A stretch of DNA of 64,000 nucleotides, from positions 21,178 to 85,177 of the forward strand of contig VSDK01004576.1 of assembly GCA_009767595.1 (NCBI GenBank), in the 5' to 3' direction. The notes below the pieces were generated by a model, which was not told where the DNA came from, ran no database searches, and worked only from the letters and a program-made list of their open reading frames with translations. Source of the DNA: Symbiodinium kawagutii. Taxonomy: Eukaryota > Sar > Dinophyceae > Suessiales > Symbiodiniaceae. This document shows, in pieces, positions 19,701 to 32,183 of this stretch. The first letter of the stretch is position 1, and each line of letters starts with the position of its first letter. Made by a program: the position numbers and the translations under genes.

Positions 19701-22700
19701 GGTTCACCAGGAGATGTCGAATCAGGGGTACATTGGCCTCCCTTGCACCTACTCGGCCGCCGTTCCGGGTTTAAGTATGACCGCTTGCTGAGCCCTTCTC
19801 ATAGGTGGGGGTGGTCGACCATTTGAGGGCTCAGTAGGCGGCCATACTTAAACCTGGAACTAGTATTTAGTAAAGAATCCAGTAGTATTATTTGATAAGG
19901 CTTGTTTCTAATGGTCAACTAGGTGTTTCCCCAGCCACAGGGGACCCCCAAATTTTGCATCACCCAGTGAGATTATCTAGGGATGATGATACCTGGGGTA
20001 CTCATGTTCTGAGAAACACACAGCTATACAGAATGCAACACACACACACACACACACACACGCAATGATGATGTATGTCTTTGCCCGGTCAACATCTCAA
20101 AGGAAACCATGACTGAACATATATACACATCATAGGAGTTTATGTGTCTGATGTCAAGACGGTGTATGAAGATAATAGAAGGTACAGGTTGTGGTCATTG
20201 AAGCTTGCCACGCCCTATCCCACTGCGGAAGCCATCACCATGGGCAGAATCAATGGGTCCAACCATCGCCGGTTAGCTAAATCAACGACCAGCCACAGTC
20301 GATGATATCCAACCAGCAACCCTGTTGATGTGACTCGGCTACCAGTCCTTCTTCACCAATCATGTTGTCTCTTGTCGTCAACCGTCTGAATGGCAGCTAG
20401 TTGTGGAACTTCGCTTGCTCAGCTCTTAGATTTTTTGTTCGGAAATGAAACTACCATGGGCTCCCCTTAACGGGTCCCGAAAAGAAAGGTAGGTTTTAAG
20501 CACCTTTTCCCTCCAAGATATGAGTCACAACCGATGAAAAATGATGGCAAATTGGGGGGCCAAGGGGGCCATCCAGATGGCCCCCCTTTCGTATCACCCC
20601 TTCCGAGGCGCTGCTTGGAGCAGTGCTGGTATCTTTAGGCAGCGCTGGAAAGCTGAGCTGCTGGGAGATGCTCAGCCCATATGAGCCCCTAGAAATTCGG
20701 AGATCCAACATTTGAGATTGTAGTGAAGCAACTATCCCAAGTGGGCAACTATCCCAAGTGGGATTGTTTCACTACAATATCACAACTATCCTTGCCTTTA
20801 AAAACCATCATTTCTTTATAGGTTACGAGTTACGAGTTACATTCCATGTTCTGGATGGTTAAAACCTACTTTTTTTGGATTTTTTGGGGGCCCATAGTAA
20901 GGATGATTCTATTTCAGCATGAATGCCATGTTAACTGGAATTGTTTTCAGCCATTATTGTGGAAGCAGTTGTTTGACTGACTATATACAAGCTTCTTTTG
21001 CTTCGTTCTCAAGACAGTGAACAGTTGGACTGACGTACCCAGACCTCAATCAGCTAAATCAGGTGCTTTCTTACTATTTTTTTTTGGCTTTTCACGTTTT
21101 CACGGTTGAAAATCCGTCGTCTCTGGATGTTGTTGCCATGTAGGTGGGATTGTCAGGCTGTCATGCTACCCATGGGCAAGTGTTCAGTACAATTTTGCCA
21201 AGTCTTCTGCCCTTGGGGTCGCAGCTTAGCACTATATGGCGGTGAAATGAATGGAAGGGCAGTTTCAGTTTCCTTGAAGCACTTAAGGTTTCTGTGAAAG
21301 AGTTTAGGACAAGAAGGTGCATTTGTCTCTGTTTGTTTGAATCGGCGGATCGGAAATTGATGTTTCAATATCATGATTCGAATAGACATTGATCCATGTG
21401 CTCAAATACAATGACGGTGATGTAAAATTCAATGTCATGCAGAATGAAGGGGGTGATATGGCCTGAAGCGTACGTAGCATAGAGTTCTTGGTGCATACGG
21501 AGTGACGTGCTATGATTGGCTGGCTTGAACTGTTCGTGAAACGACGTGATATGTGTTGATTGCATGAAGTGACATGTTTTTAGATACCTGAATCATGATT
21601 TAATACCAGCGAACTTGTGGATAGTTGTATGCACAGCCTGGGTCAACCCATATTTGTGGTCAACGGAGAACGTTCCAACGACATTGCTGAAGCCAGGTCA
21701 ACTTTTGGCTTCACGAACCTCAGCACAACCAGAACCGTAGCAGTGCTTGGGATGGCTTGAGGCCTTCATCTCTTCATCTTCCTTCCCACGCTACTAGCCC
21801 TTGGAGCCCGTGGGACGTCTCAGCGACAGCAGTGGGACACGTTGTATGCGGCGGCTGTGAGTATGGATCCATCATAGGCTGAGATCATAGGGGTTGACTA
21901 GAGGAAAATATCCAGGAAAATTATTCATTTGCGATTGTTGATGGAGGTTTCCAGGTATTTTTTCCTGTGTGTCAGCGGCTTGAATCAATATCCACCAAGC
22001 AAGGGATTTGAGTTATAGATCAAGTAGTGAGTATTGCCAACATGTGCAGATCATTTCCTTCAATATGTTTTGAGTGGATCTACGATCTACGTCATCCAGT
22101 CATTTATGTCAATCAACTTGTGCCCGGGTGAGGGGTATCTACTTTGTACCACAAATTTGAAATGGCCCACATGGGAAGGAGATCGAGACAAAAAACAAAT
22201 ACCGGACGGTGGTCCATAGTGGTTAAAGAGCCAAGAAAATGGTCAGCAACAATTATAAACATTTATAAATCACTATTCGGAACAACTTCGTTCTCATGTT
22301 GGTTAATAATGACGGGAGTGGTTGATTATGAACAACACGAGGGCAAGCTTGTTGCATGCTGCGTGCTGATGTCAGGGTTTTGCTGCTTCAGGTCGGAACC
22401 CGTTGAAGTATTTCAAGAACCTTGGCAGACGGCGGCTGAATAGTCAGGGTGTCCACTTTTTGGATGATAATTGGTATTGACAATAGCCATCTCCCAATAG
22501 CCAGATATTTGATATCCATGACCAATAGTCTACCAATTATCCGAATATGGACCCAAAACCAGATCATTGGTATCCCCGATGCAGCTGTTGGTGACTATCC
22601 AGCTGGTTCACCACCATTAACCGCCATCACAATCAACCCCGCCATCACAATCAACCATATCAACCCTTCACCCTGCTCACCAATCCACCATAAACCATCC

Positions 22701-24331
22701 AATCAACCAGCAAACTTCCCCGCCATCGCCACCACATCACCAGCTGTTGGCCCCACCTTTGAACCGCACCTGGGAGCGCTTCCGCCACCATCTTCCGTGC
22801 ACCCGGCGAGCCGCGCCGCGGCGGAGCCGCGGCGTCCAGGAACTGTCTTCCTCCGTTGTTCACGGCGCTGGGCGCTTCTTCTTCTGCTGCGAACCTTGGA
22901 AGTGACCGAAAACCATGGCTGCCTGGTGGAGTACCTAGGCTGTGAAATAATCAATGAGTTGGTTATAGCTATACACAACTAGTTGATTATAGTTATACAG
23001 TTATACTAGTTGGTTATACTATGAAGCGATTGTCTGGTTATACTAGTTGGAAATACTAGTTGGTTATACGAATTGGTTATACGAATTGGTTATACTCGTT
23101 GGTTGTACGAATTAGTTGGTTATACTAGTTGGTTATAGCTATACAAGGTTCAAATCAAGGCTGTTGCGGTCATTTGTGACTAGGGTACTAGTTAAGGTAG
23201 ATATAATCAGCTTGTCAATGGCTTGCAGCTTCGAACTGGGGTAAGCCCACCTTTTAGGGTGAGTTCAGATACTGGGGTGCAAGTAAGAATGGCTATATCC
23301 TTCACTAATGTTTGCCACCAAAGTGGTGAACGGAAGGATGGTTAGTAACTGCATGTAACTATTATAATTAGTTGATGAACCATGGTTATAAGTGGCTACC
23401 TTGTAGGCTTAACCCTTCAAAAAATGCAGGCCATAGCTGGCTTTAACTTTTGACAATGTCCATCTCCCGTGCTTCTAAAACCAAAAACCATGGTGGACTC
23501 GGGCTTCATGCAGCAACCCTTTACTACATACCATGGACCCCCAAAAGCCTTAAAGAAATGCAAGTAGGGTTACTGATCAATTGCCAAAAGAAAACATCAG
23601 AAAACAGATGGCTCTATGTTGTGTCACTGTGTTGATACGACAGTTCAGAGGGAAGCCTTGCGTTTTGAAGCTCCTGAAGCTGGGACGATGATGGGCTTGC
23701 GCTCACAGGAAGTCAGGGAGGCGCCTGTGGCCTCGGTCCGAAAATGGTGGTAGCCTCCCAGCATCCCCAAGCATCCCTAAATGATTGCCCTCTGGTAAAC
23801 TAACATGGCAATGGAAAATCCACCAATTATTAATGGTTTCCCAGCGTTTCACTATAAAATATGATGATTTTCCATTGCTATGTTAGTTTACCACAGGGTA
23901 CTGACGATTACTGTTACGATTGGATAGCCAACCAGCGAGTTGGTCCCATGGACAAAACCAGTGTGGTGGTCCATGTTTAGCCTCTTAAAGACCTCAGCCG
24001 ACGTCGTGGTTGTGCACACGATGACAAATTGACAGCGGTTGCCCGGCCAGTTGATCATGGTTGAGTTCTACTGTTTTGGCTAGCCGACCTCTTTGGGATT
24101 GTGATAGTCCATGATACGCTCAAGTAGTGCAATGAATCCACGTCTGGCATCTAGGAAAAATTTTGACCATCACCCAGCGCCCTTGCGTGGAACCCTGAGG
24201 AGTCTTCCATTGAATATCCAAGTAGCAATTGCAGCTCAGCTGATTTCAGTTCCAGGGGAGCTTCTGTGAGTGGTGGGCTCGTCACCGTCATGGTTGCTGT
24301 TCCCCTGAGCAGCAGAAGCAGCACTCGTTGA
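16705..24331 (+). CDS. Multi-exon gene model of unknown function
   Basis: Candidate exons: 16705-16775, 17265-17381, about 18500-18618, 18887-18970, 19101-19200, 20136-20271, 21144-21241, 21762-21856, 22392-22448, 22744-22901, 23651-23746, 23991-24059 and 24178-24331 (TGA at 24329). Phases agree for 16705-17381 and for 19101-19200 into 20136-20271; other joins are not proven, and more than one gene may be involved. Best islands: 20136-20271 (VSDVKTVYEDNRRYRLWSLK), 23651-23746 (EALRFEAPEAGTMMGLRSQE) and the last exon (NPEESSIEYPSSNCSSADFS). 21762-21856 contains LFIFLPTLLALGARG, possibly membrane-spanning, with a consensus GTGAGT donor. The 18887-18970 exon ends exactly at the GTTGGTGG start of a family-3 element. 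No family is recognised. Confidence 0.4.
18104..18170. repeat. 13-bp tandem repeat
   Basis: Units of the type GGTATCCATCAAT repeated about four to five times, within an intron-like region. Confidence 0.8.
18363..18486. repeat. Family-4 inverted-repeat element
   Basis: Left end TTACCCTCTGGTGAACAAAC, right end GTTAGTTCACCAGAGGGTA, an inverted repeat of about 20 bp with few mismatches. Other copies are at 23789-23901 and about 39804-39909. Confidence 0.8.
18627..18755. repeat. Family-2 inverted-repeat element
   Basis: Left end AATATAGCTATGGGTCA, right end TGACCCATAGCTATATT; a long near-perfect terminal inverted repeat around a core with GGGGGATAATAACCAACAA and GGGGAACCAGGGGTA. Confidence 0.85.
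18968..19065. repeat. Family-3 element abutting a candidate exon
   Basis: Starts CTGGTTGGTGGTAATTG and ends GGTTCAACCACCAACCAG. The open segment 18887-18970 stops at its first CTG, so the element's GTTGG would act as the splice donor. Confidence 0.75.
19762..19861. repeat. Foldback sequence
   Basis: GTTCCGGGTTTAAGTATG on the left pairs with CATACTTAAACCTGGAAC on the right, and GCTGAGCCCT with AGGGCTCAG further in. GC-rich compared with its surroundings. Confidence 0.8.
20038..20061. repeat. CA microsatellite
   Basis: Uninterrupted (CA)n; a similar AC run lies at about 51512-51529. Confidence 0.9.
20717..20778. repeat. Short foldback element
   Basis: ATTGTAGTGAA pairs with TTCACTACAAT around two tandem copies of CAACTATCCCAAGTGGG. 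Confidence 0.8.
22949..23140. repeat. Imperfect tandem repeat of a TTGGTTATAC unit
   Basis: About ten copies of TTGGTTATACTAG or TTGGTTATACGAA in a region with no reading frame. Confidence 0.75.
23789..23901. repeat. Family-4 inverted-repeat element
   Basis: Left end CCCTCTGGTAAACTAACATG with GCAATGGAAAATC, right end GATTTTCCATTGC with GTTAGTTTACCACAGGG. Arms of about 35 bp pair with few mismatches. Confidence 0.85.
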
Positions 24332-25242
24332 TGAACCACATGGCGGAAACATCATCCTTCTCACCAGGTGCACAAAAAAAATGTTGCACAGAGAGCTTGA
24401 CACTCAAGAACCACAACCCAAGTTAAAATTGGTTTTATTTGAAGAGAGGGTACGTACTCTGAAAAGAAAACTATAAACCTAACATCAATCAACACTTGAA
24501 CATCTAAACTATTGAGGTACTTTGCAGGAATACCCTAGAACCTCAAATTCACTTCACACAGGCCTTGTCAACTACATAACTACGAAGTGCTGATCAAGAG
24601 AATCCATTCAGCATGTTGCGGCTTCGTCCAAGTCGCCTTGGGCTACCCCCAGTCGTCACAGGCAGGTGGCTTCCCTATTGATACTGGCTATGAACAGCTG
24701 GATGGTGTTCCCCAGCCACAGAGCTGTAGAAAAGTTGAACCTGACTGGAAGCTTAACAGTGTCCTTTGACACAGTCTGATTTGTTGATGGCTAGTAGTGG
24801 TTGATAACGGCCAAAAGCCTCCAAGATTGCTTGATGATACTGGTTGAAAATTGGTATTGATAGGTATGTATAATCATGACAAATCTTTGTTACCAATTAT
24901 TGCTTCTTCTTGCTTGATCCAGTTCTACCGGACCACAAAATCAAAGGGGACCTCCCCGCTGAGGATCCCTGAGTAGAGATTCCCCGAAACAATCAATAAT
25001 TCCCGGCCAGGCATCATGTTGGAAAGAGAACCATCCTCTTCTGGTTGGTGGTTTCATTGACATGATTGATTTTTCCCATTGACTTTGGGATGGTTGATCT
25101 GCAAATATTGTTTGGGATGGAGCAAATAGCCACCAACCATTACTGATCACAGTTAACCAAGTCACCCATTAGCCACTACCGAACCCCTGCTTATAACCCC
25201 CAACAAGAAAAAGGCTAGATCAGCATCGTTGTAGTGATCAAG
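24332..25242. other. Gene-poor stretch
   Basis: AT-rich; holds a degenerate family-3 element at about 25042-25138 and one possible micro-exon at about 25014-25043 ending at CTG before GTTGGTGG. Otherwise nothing is seen. Confidence 0.45.
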
Positions 25243-26405
25243 CACCATGGGGGCGATACCCCAAGCCCAGTGGAGTTGAGACCCGCCGAGGAGAAGAACG
25301 GCTTGTCGCCGCACGTGGCCAAGTTTACCCTGAACCTGGGAGCTACGAGTCACGTCAGAAGCCGATCTGGCGGTTGATTGGTTGAACTTGGAGGTTTGCA
25401 TCCCCACTTAGTGACTGTTAACTAGCCATGGTGATAGTGGTTAGTTCAGCTACTTCATGGCTTTATGAACCTTGATGGGGTTTATATCCATGGTCCATGG
25501 TTATATCCCAGTTAGAATCCCAGCTGCAAATCCAGTCGTACAGCTCTCGCAATTTGAGTTCCTTGTGATGCAGGGAAAGCGTCAATGAAGTGGATGCCCC
25601 GCTGTTGGATCCGTTGATTTGGATTGGCACGGGTGCTGGTTAGATCTACCAACGAGCCAATAGTAGTCATGAACAAGCTGGTTATAGCAGCCAGAACTAT
25701 CCATAACTTATGTGATTGTCAAGCTTACGAACATATCAAAAGTAATGACTATGCACAACAGGATCCATTAGAAAATTGTGAAATCCAACAGTGTTCAGCG
25801 AAGTGACACCTGTGGCTATATCCAAGCCAACTCCAGCAAGGCATAGATGAAGATTCTTGCAGCTTGGAATACTATGTGTTTTGTTATGGTGTGGTTTGAT
25901 ATGCGTGTGTGTGCTTGTTTGTCCAATTTATAACTGCACTGCCATTTGAGTTTGTCATGCCAAGTTTCTCTTGGATACCAAACAGGTTCACTCCGGTAAT
26001 TCCAGCCCATTTCCTTGCAGCGACCTCCATTGGAATCCATGTCCTTCCTTCTAGACAAGGATTGACATGTACAGAGATAAGACTTCCAAGCACATGTTAA
26101 GGTGATGTCCAAAGCATCGCACTTTCTGGCAGATTGTTTTGAACGAGTGCCCTCACCCAGTTTTCCCCTACCAGAACTGGCAGTCACCCAACACTGATAG
26201 CTTAACTACCACCAGGAGGAGGTCGCTCCCTTGTAGGCATGGCACTTCCAGGTTTCAGAGTTCTCAACTGCTGGTCACCAGAAGCGCACCTCCCAAGGAT
26301 CAACATGGACGGCACTGGGATGTATTTGATTTGTCTCTCGGAGCAGCTAAGGACACCATGGGGGAGAGCCATGCCCCAAGTCCAGTGACCGTTGGAACTG
26401 CTTGA
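25243..26405 (+). CDS. Candidate exons of an unidentified gene
   Basis: Exon 25243-25372 contains ELRPAEEKNGLSPHVAKFTL; exon 25574-25638 contains ESVNEVDAPLLDP; the last segment 26175-26405 is open from 26139 and ends in TGA, containing DQHGRHWDVFDLSLGAAKDT. The parts 25243-25290 and 26340-26385 resemble each other (ACCATGGGGG, CCCAAG, CCCAGTG), a possible exon duplication. Phases between the first two do not match, so an exon is missing or the frame is wrong. Minus-strand frames are also open in the first island. Confidence 0.35.
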
Positions 26406-27335
26406 GCTGAAGCACGACAGGGCATACATGGAAATACAGTACTAGTTGATGGATTCAAGTTGATACTTTGTTTACAAAAATACCTGCAAATGATGGCTTC
26501 TAATTGACAACCACCAACCAGAGAACATTTACAAGTGCGTAATGCCTGCTTGGTGGTTTTGAAATTTGCTGCTCCCCAAGGACTTTGGAATAGTTGGTTA
26601 ATTGACAAGTACATTTGTCATCGGGTTGGTTCAACGACCAACCAGTACTGATCATTTTTGACCATTATAATCGTTACGAAGTAGAAACCATTATAACCAA
26701 CCAGTTGGTGAGGTACAAACCATTATGAACCCTCATAACTGCTATTAGTAGCCACTGGTTAACCATGGGTTATACCAACCAGCCATTGAAGTCCCGGTGT
26801 AGAAATGGAGCTTGGCCAAAGCCCATCGGCACAGCGTTTGGGTCAAGAGTCGTCCAAGATCATATGCTTTGGAGTACCATTAATCATGGCCATCAATGAG
26901 AGGTATTGAATGGTTAGTAATAGTGAATGATAGCCATTTAATATAATGATATAGTGATATACTAACTACGTATGTGTATACATATATATATATAATATAT
27001 ATATGTGTGTATATCGATTTATTTAAAATATACATAGTATTTGTTTGTAATTATGTGCATACACGCATGTAATCATGTCATACATGGTAGAAATCACTGC
27101 AATTTAATGAATAAGTGCAATGTATATTATTCTTTACATTGCTTTAGGCTGCAATCGAGCTCCGATTCCTGGTTGCCCTAAGTAAAAACTCAAATCTTTA
27201 CATTTGAATGCTGTATACCCATAACTCAAATGTATAGATTTACTATTTGTAATCAAAAACCTATATAACTCAAATCTTTGAGTACAAACTCAAATGAATG
27301 TATACCTGCATGTTGTTCGCTTTTGATTGATATAG
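26406..27335. other. Non-coding stretch with AT microsatellite
   Basis: Contains CCACCAACCAG-type ends at about 26510 and 26640 (family-3 fragments), a TATA run near 26985-27015 and repeated ACTCAAATCTTTG near 27190-27290. No gene is seen. Confidence 0.5.
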
Positions 27336-28625
27336 ATGCGTGAAATCCGTTGTCATCCACCGAACCCAACGGTTTTCGCCCCAGCGAACGACCATGCGCG
27401 TGCCGACTTGCCACGTTCAGGTGCCACGGTGTGTATCGCGCTGCTGCAGGGCATTACTTTGGGTCCGGGGGTGGCTTGGTGCAGTGATGGTGTCAGGCCA
27501 ACAACTATACCCAAGAATGGATGATAAATGGTATTGATTGGTCAAGATATACTTTATACTAGATTTTCAACATCATTTTCAACATAAAATGATTTTTCAA
27601 CATGATTGTTCAGCATAATCCGGCCTAAGAATGGATAGATGGATTGAATGGATAGATGAATAGTCTGGTATTGGAGAGATTAATGGACTTGGTGTCAATG
27701 GTGTCAATGGTGCCGTAGATGGTATTGTCCGAATATAGTCCAACAGCTGGGACTTGTTTGGACATGGGATTTGAGCAGCCACTGAGGGTATTGACCCACA
27801 GCCATTTGTTCGGGGGCCAGAGGGTGGGGGATTCATCTTCCCAGCTAGTAGATAAGAATTCAATTTTGAAGCACATACCTAGCCAGCTGATTTTGAAATG
27901 TACCCTACAGAGCGTTCCGTAGGATTTGATCAGCCACTGAAGCATAAGCTGCTTGCTGGCTTGAAGACACTGGGATTCAGCTCAGCCGATCCAAGCAGCG
28001 CGTAGTCGCCCAATAGACTTTGGCCCTTCCCAAGTCGTCACGCGTCATGTGGTATCACCTCGGGTTGTTCAGGGAGCCATTTACCAAAAAGGTTTAGATT
28101 TTGTGTTTCCAGAGTGCTAGCTGGTTCCGGTCAAGGAAAATCGCCTTTGCTGGCCGAGGATTTCGCAGTGCTTTGCATCATGGCCACACTGCAACTGAGC
28201 CAAATCTCTCGTTGCTGATTTGCTCCAGGCTTTTTTGGGATCATTTGACATGGTGGTTTCTCGAATTGGAGAACCCAAAAAAGGATGGTTGATTACTAGA
28301 AATAACTAATATATACTAATATTGGATGATTTGTTGATTGCTGGACATGATTAGCATTGGATGATTGCACCCTGTTTTGAGAAACACCCATTTTCAGTAA
28401 GATATTTTAAGTTGGTTGCAGTGGGATCATTCAACCAGTTGTGAGCTACACTCCACAATAGAAGACATGATGCAACAATATAGTTGTAAAGTGTGGGACA
28501 GTCGTGGCGCCGTAGAAGCGAAATCATCACCCCTGCAGCTCAACGATGGTAACTCAGCAACAGACGATGACTGTGAATTCTCGTATGGGTACAGATTGAA
28601 ACCTGCTTTGTCACATTTGAGATGA
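27336..28625 (+). CDS. Candidate exons of an unidentified gene, with a family-1 element as intron
   Basis: Exons: 27336-27478 (starts ATG; contains NPTVFAPANDHARADL), 27981-28063 (contains ARSRPIDFGPSQVVTRHVVS), 28113-28252 (contains SRKIAFAGRGFRSALHHGHT) and 28422 onward. The 27981 and 28113 exons are phase-compatible. Exon 28113-28252 ends exactly where a family-1 element begins (GTGGTTTCTCG). After it, 28422-28625 is fully open to TGA (contains STIEDMMQQYSCKVWDSRG), but in the spliced phase the reading would instead stop at about 28461. The final frame is therefore unresolved. Confidence 0.4.
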
Positions 28626-28878
28626 AAAAGATCCATAGAATCAACAGCTCCTTGAATGTGAACAGCTCAGGTACAGGGGCCACTCACAGCCATAATATAT
28701 AGCTGGTATATCCCCTACTACTAACCATTAACCAGCTGGTGAACCATTGCTAAATTTTATCAATCAAATAGGAAGCATTCTTGACTACGATTGACCATCA
28801 TGATTAATCAATTAATCATTAACTAGCTATAACAATCATATACTAATCATTGACCATCATTAATCATGATGAATCCAG

Positions 28879-30118
28879 CTGCCCTGGTTTCGTCACTCAG
28901 CCGTTCACCACCGGTGTGGAATTCCATGGGGGCTGAGGTGTTCCATGGGAACCGCGCCGGTACCCAGCGCGAGCTTGGTGCCTTGCCATCAGTGGCGAGG
29001 TCATGAACAGCTTAGTATTGGCTAAGTGACCTATTACAATGTTGAGTTAACAGCTTGGTATTCAGCGTTTTGTTGGCTAAATTCACCTGGAAAACTCTGG
29101 TGAACGAATCTGGTTAAAATCTACTATTTTTAATAGTGTATTTGTCAAAGAAGGTGATTTCAAATTGCAATTTCAGTGGGGGGTGAAGCTACAGCTGCGG
29201 TTCCGCTACCTGCCTCAAGAGGTCCCCAAGGATCGGGGTGTTTGAGTCAGAAAGCGCCATCAAGTTTGGGGCATGTTGGCTTGAGAAGATGTGGCCAGCT
29301 ACACTCATGGCCAATATACAATATATACACAGCTTGTTTGGCAAGGTTCAACAGATTACAGCCTTGTTTTCTGGGTGTTGAAGTTGCCGTCAGAAGGAAT
29401 CCAGTTGATTGACCCACTTAATACTGAATGGCATGAGAAGTTGCCAGAACCTTTGGGTCGAGTGGCTTTCATGCTTGTAAGGGTAAGCCATCGCTGAGAA
29501 TCCCCAGATCATCCCTGCTCAGCAGCCCTTCCCCAGCGGTGCTGACCATCACCTCGTAAGGTGTTGCTGGCAACGCTGCTTTCCACGATGAACATCCCGG
29601 TGACCGAAACCTTCGGGTTGATCTCTGCCACATGGCAGCACATGTCACCAGCACGAAGGGGATATATCAATGGTAATTGATAGAACTCAGTGATAAGAAT
29701 GCTATGATATCACTAGAACATACGAGATCGATTAGTTAATAGCATCATATATCACTTATCACTGATTCAGTGGATTTTCTGTCAAGTATAGTACTTGAGA
29801 TTAGTCCTGCTGCTGGCATGATCTCATCCTACACGGCCGGACATAACAATAATAAGGGCTGCGATGTTCGGATTTTTTTCTTTTTCTCAGACAGTACGTT
29901 GTTATTGTGAGTATTTACATTTGTTTGTTCAGGCCGTTTGACAACATACTCACTGAAAGTGTCAAAGGACCCACTTCATTGAACAACTCTTGCCAGTATA
30001 TGCGCAGGTTGCTGATTGGAATGCCCAATATTTTGGGGCATTGGTGCAACGAAAAGCTCTCAGCTTGGCACCGATCTAGACAGATGTCAGCTGACCATTT
30101 GACTGTTCAGGCTGTGTG
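28879..30118 (+). CDS. Multi-exon gene fragment, function unknown, with an apparent one-base frameshift
   Basis: Exons: 28879-28977 (contains SPPVWNSMGAEVFHGNRAG), 29177-29345, 29384-29482, 29561-29672 and 29933-30118. The joins 29345-29384-29482-29561 are all phase 0; they contain GIQLIDPLNTEWHEKLPEPL and LLSTMNIPVTETFGLISATW. In 29177-29345 the reading WGVKLQLRFRYLPQE continues to PKDRG and must shift by one at the GGGG run (29236-29239) to reach VFESESAIKFGACWLEKMW. This is a pseudogene lesion, a sequencing error or a wrong frame; another frame is open across the exon. 29933-30118 contains NILTESVKGPTSLNNSCQYM. Confidence 0.4.
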
Positions 30119-32183
30119 GTGAGATCCCATGTGTGGTACGTGGGGAAGGGATTACCTGGTGAAAATTGGCTATGGGTCACTACCAACCATCCAAAGGAAT
30201 GGGTGGACATCCCAACAGCCAGACTGGTGATGTGAAGAGCTGACACTTGAGCCAGAGCAAAGCAAGAGCCAATTCAGCGTTCTCGGGTCCCTACCAGGTT
30301 AAAGATTGGTCCTTGAAGGTTGGTCATCCCCAAAGTTTGGGTCCAGAAATTACTCAAAATAGGGGACCTCCCAAATCATCTAATTGATATTAATCATTTA
30401 TTGCAACAAACCCATGTTTACATGTTCATAAGTGTGCATTCTCAATGTCCATAGATGTATTGCATACAAATTTATATTTCTTTTACTAGTGGATGCAGAA
30501 ACCCACACAAACACACAAGCCAAATGTAATTATTGTTCTAAATTGCCGGAGCCTTGCTGGCTCAGCCATCACATGTTTTCCTCCTTGATGGTTCCAAAAG
30601 GCGCTTTTATACTTCTTGGAGCTGGCAGTAAAGGCTATCGGCTGGTTAAGTGGTGGATCTCTACTGTACCCACTTGCTTTCATTACTATAAATGCTTAGT
30701 ATTGGATGATATAGGGGTAACCGTATTTGCGAAACCCCCAGTTGAAATGGGTCTCCCCGCTCCACCTGTGACTGAAGGCCATTGACTGGTTGTTGGACAG
30801 ATTGAGGCGAGGCATGGCGTTGGTGCTGACAATGCAGTTCTGTGAGCGCAAAATCAGTGGAAGATGCCTATGGACAAAGAAACGATCATCCAATTTGATG
30901 GTGAACCTGCAACGGGTTGAGAGTTTGAGTTTCATTAGGTTGCACTCTATAGCTTTTGCTCCGGTGGCTTACTATGCAGTACTATATATGACAGAGGAGC
31001 CCTCACTTGCCTACCCTAATTCGTTTTTGGGTGCTTGCCTAGACAACTTGTACATATACTTCAGGTGGCACTTTGACCGCCACTGTGAAACATGTGGCCA
31101 ACAAACGCTGCCTGTGAGTTCTTATGGATGCGTGTTTTGCAATCTCGGCCTGAAATTGTTATCGATGATTGGTGATACTGTCAACGAAAGGAAATGATAG
31201 CCAAAAGTAGATAAAGATAGTTGTTGGAAGCCCCCCCTTGATAAAAGAGTAGAGGCACGATACAAGGGTGCGGAATGCTTGTATGGACTCAACAACAATA
31301 ATAATAGCAATACATCAGAGAACCAAACTAGCTGGTTCCCAGGATGAGCTGGGTCCAAGGCGGGAATTTTGCCATATTCCATGCATCTCTTTTTTTCAGC
31401 TTCCTACCCCGCTTCGGAATAAACGAGCATTGCAACCCGCTCAGAACTATGGGTGCCTTCGTACACCCTGTAACCAGCTTTGACCCCGAGCAAGATATTT
31501 AATTACGGAGAGCCACATAGTACCCGGCTTAGACAATTTTCAGTAGCGGAAACCGCTTCCGGTGATCAGTCGCGGAACCTGCTTAGAAAAACCGATCAAA
31601 GTCTAGTGACAGAGATTTCCACCCCGCAACCCCGCTTCCCCCCAACCCCGCTTCTTCGGTTGCCCAAATACAAACTTGAGCTCATATCCTTTGACTGTTT
31701 CGACGGCGTTAAGTAGAAGCTAATGTATCACCATCCAAATCATCAACCTGTGAGAAGATGTAGATCTGCAGATGTGAAAGTGAGAAGATGTAGATCTGCA
31801 GATGTGAGGGTGTGAAGATGTAGATCTGCAGATGTGAAAGTGAGAAGATGTAGATCTGCAAATGTGACGGTGTGAAGATCTATTATTTGCAGATGCGAGG
31901 GTGTGAAGATCTGTATCTGCAGAGGTCATGATGTGAAGATGGTGATCTGCAGTTGTGATGATGTGAAGATGGTGATCTGCAGTTGTGATGATTTGAAGAT
32001 GGTGATCTGCAGATGTCATGATGTGAAGATGGTGATCTGCAGTTGTGATGATGTGAAGATGTTGATGTGCGGCTGCTTTTTTTTTGGAAGCACTCTTCGC
32101 AGGCGCTCTTTGGAAAAGCACCGAACAACTTTTAACAAGCAGCAAAACCATTAAAAAGCACCTAAACCATTGAAGATCCCCAG
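30119..32183. other. Mostly non-coding; weak coding islands
   Basis: Weak exon-like pieces occur at about 30545-30660, 30801-30905 and 31065-31111; in the last two, two frames each are open, so no product is called. A half family-1 element begins at 30353, and a matching right end (GCGAAACCCCCAG) at about 30734-30746. C-rich CCCCGCTTC repeats lie at 31620-31660. Confidence 0.4.
31750..32067. repeat. 30-bp tandem repeat, about 10 copies
   Basis: Unit of 30 bp containing GAAGATGTAGATCTGCAGAT in the left copies and GAAGATGGTGATCTGCAGTT in the right ones. It is open on the minus strand (His/Ser-rich), which follows from the period being a multiple of 3. Confidence 0.9.

Noticed and set aside
20490-20711. 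Minus-strand ORF with GGHLDGPLGPP-like text
   Set aside because: Much of it comes from a local palindrome (GGGGGCCATCC and GGATGGCCCCCC type), so the openness is not evidence of coding.
22660-22978. Minus-strand ORFs rich in Arg and Gly
   Set aside because: They are antisense to a GC-rich + island with AG/GT borders (22744-22901) and have no recognisable domain.
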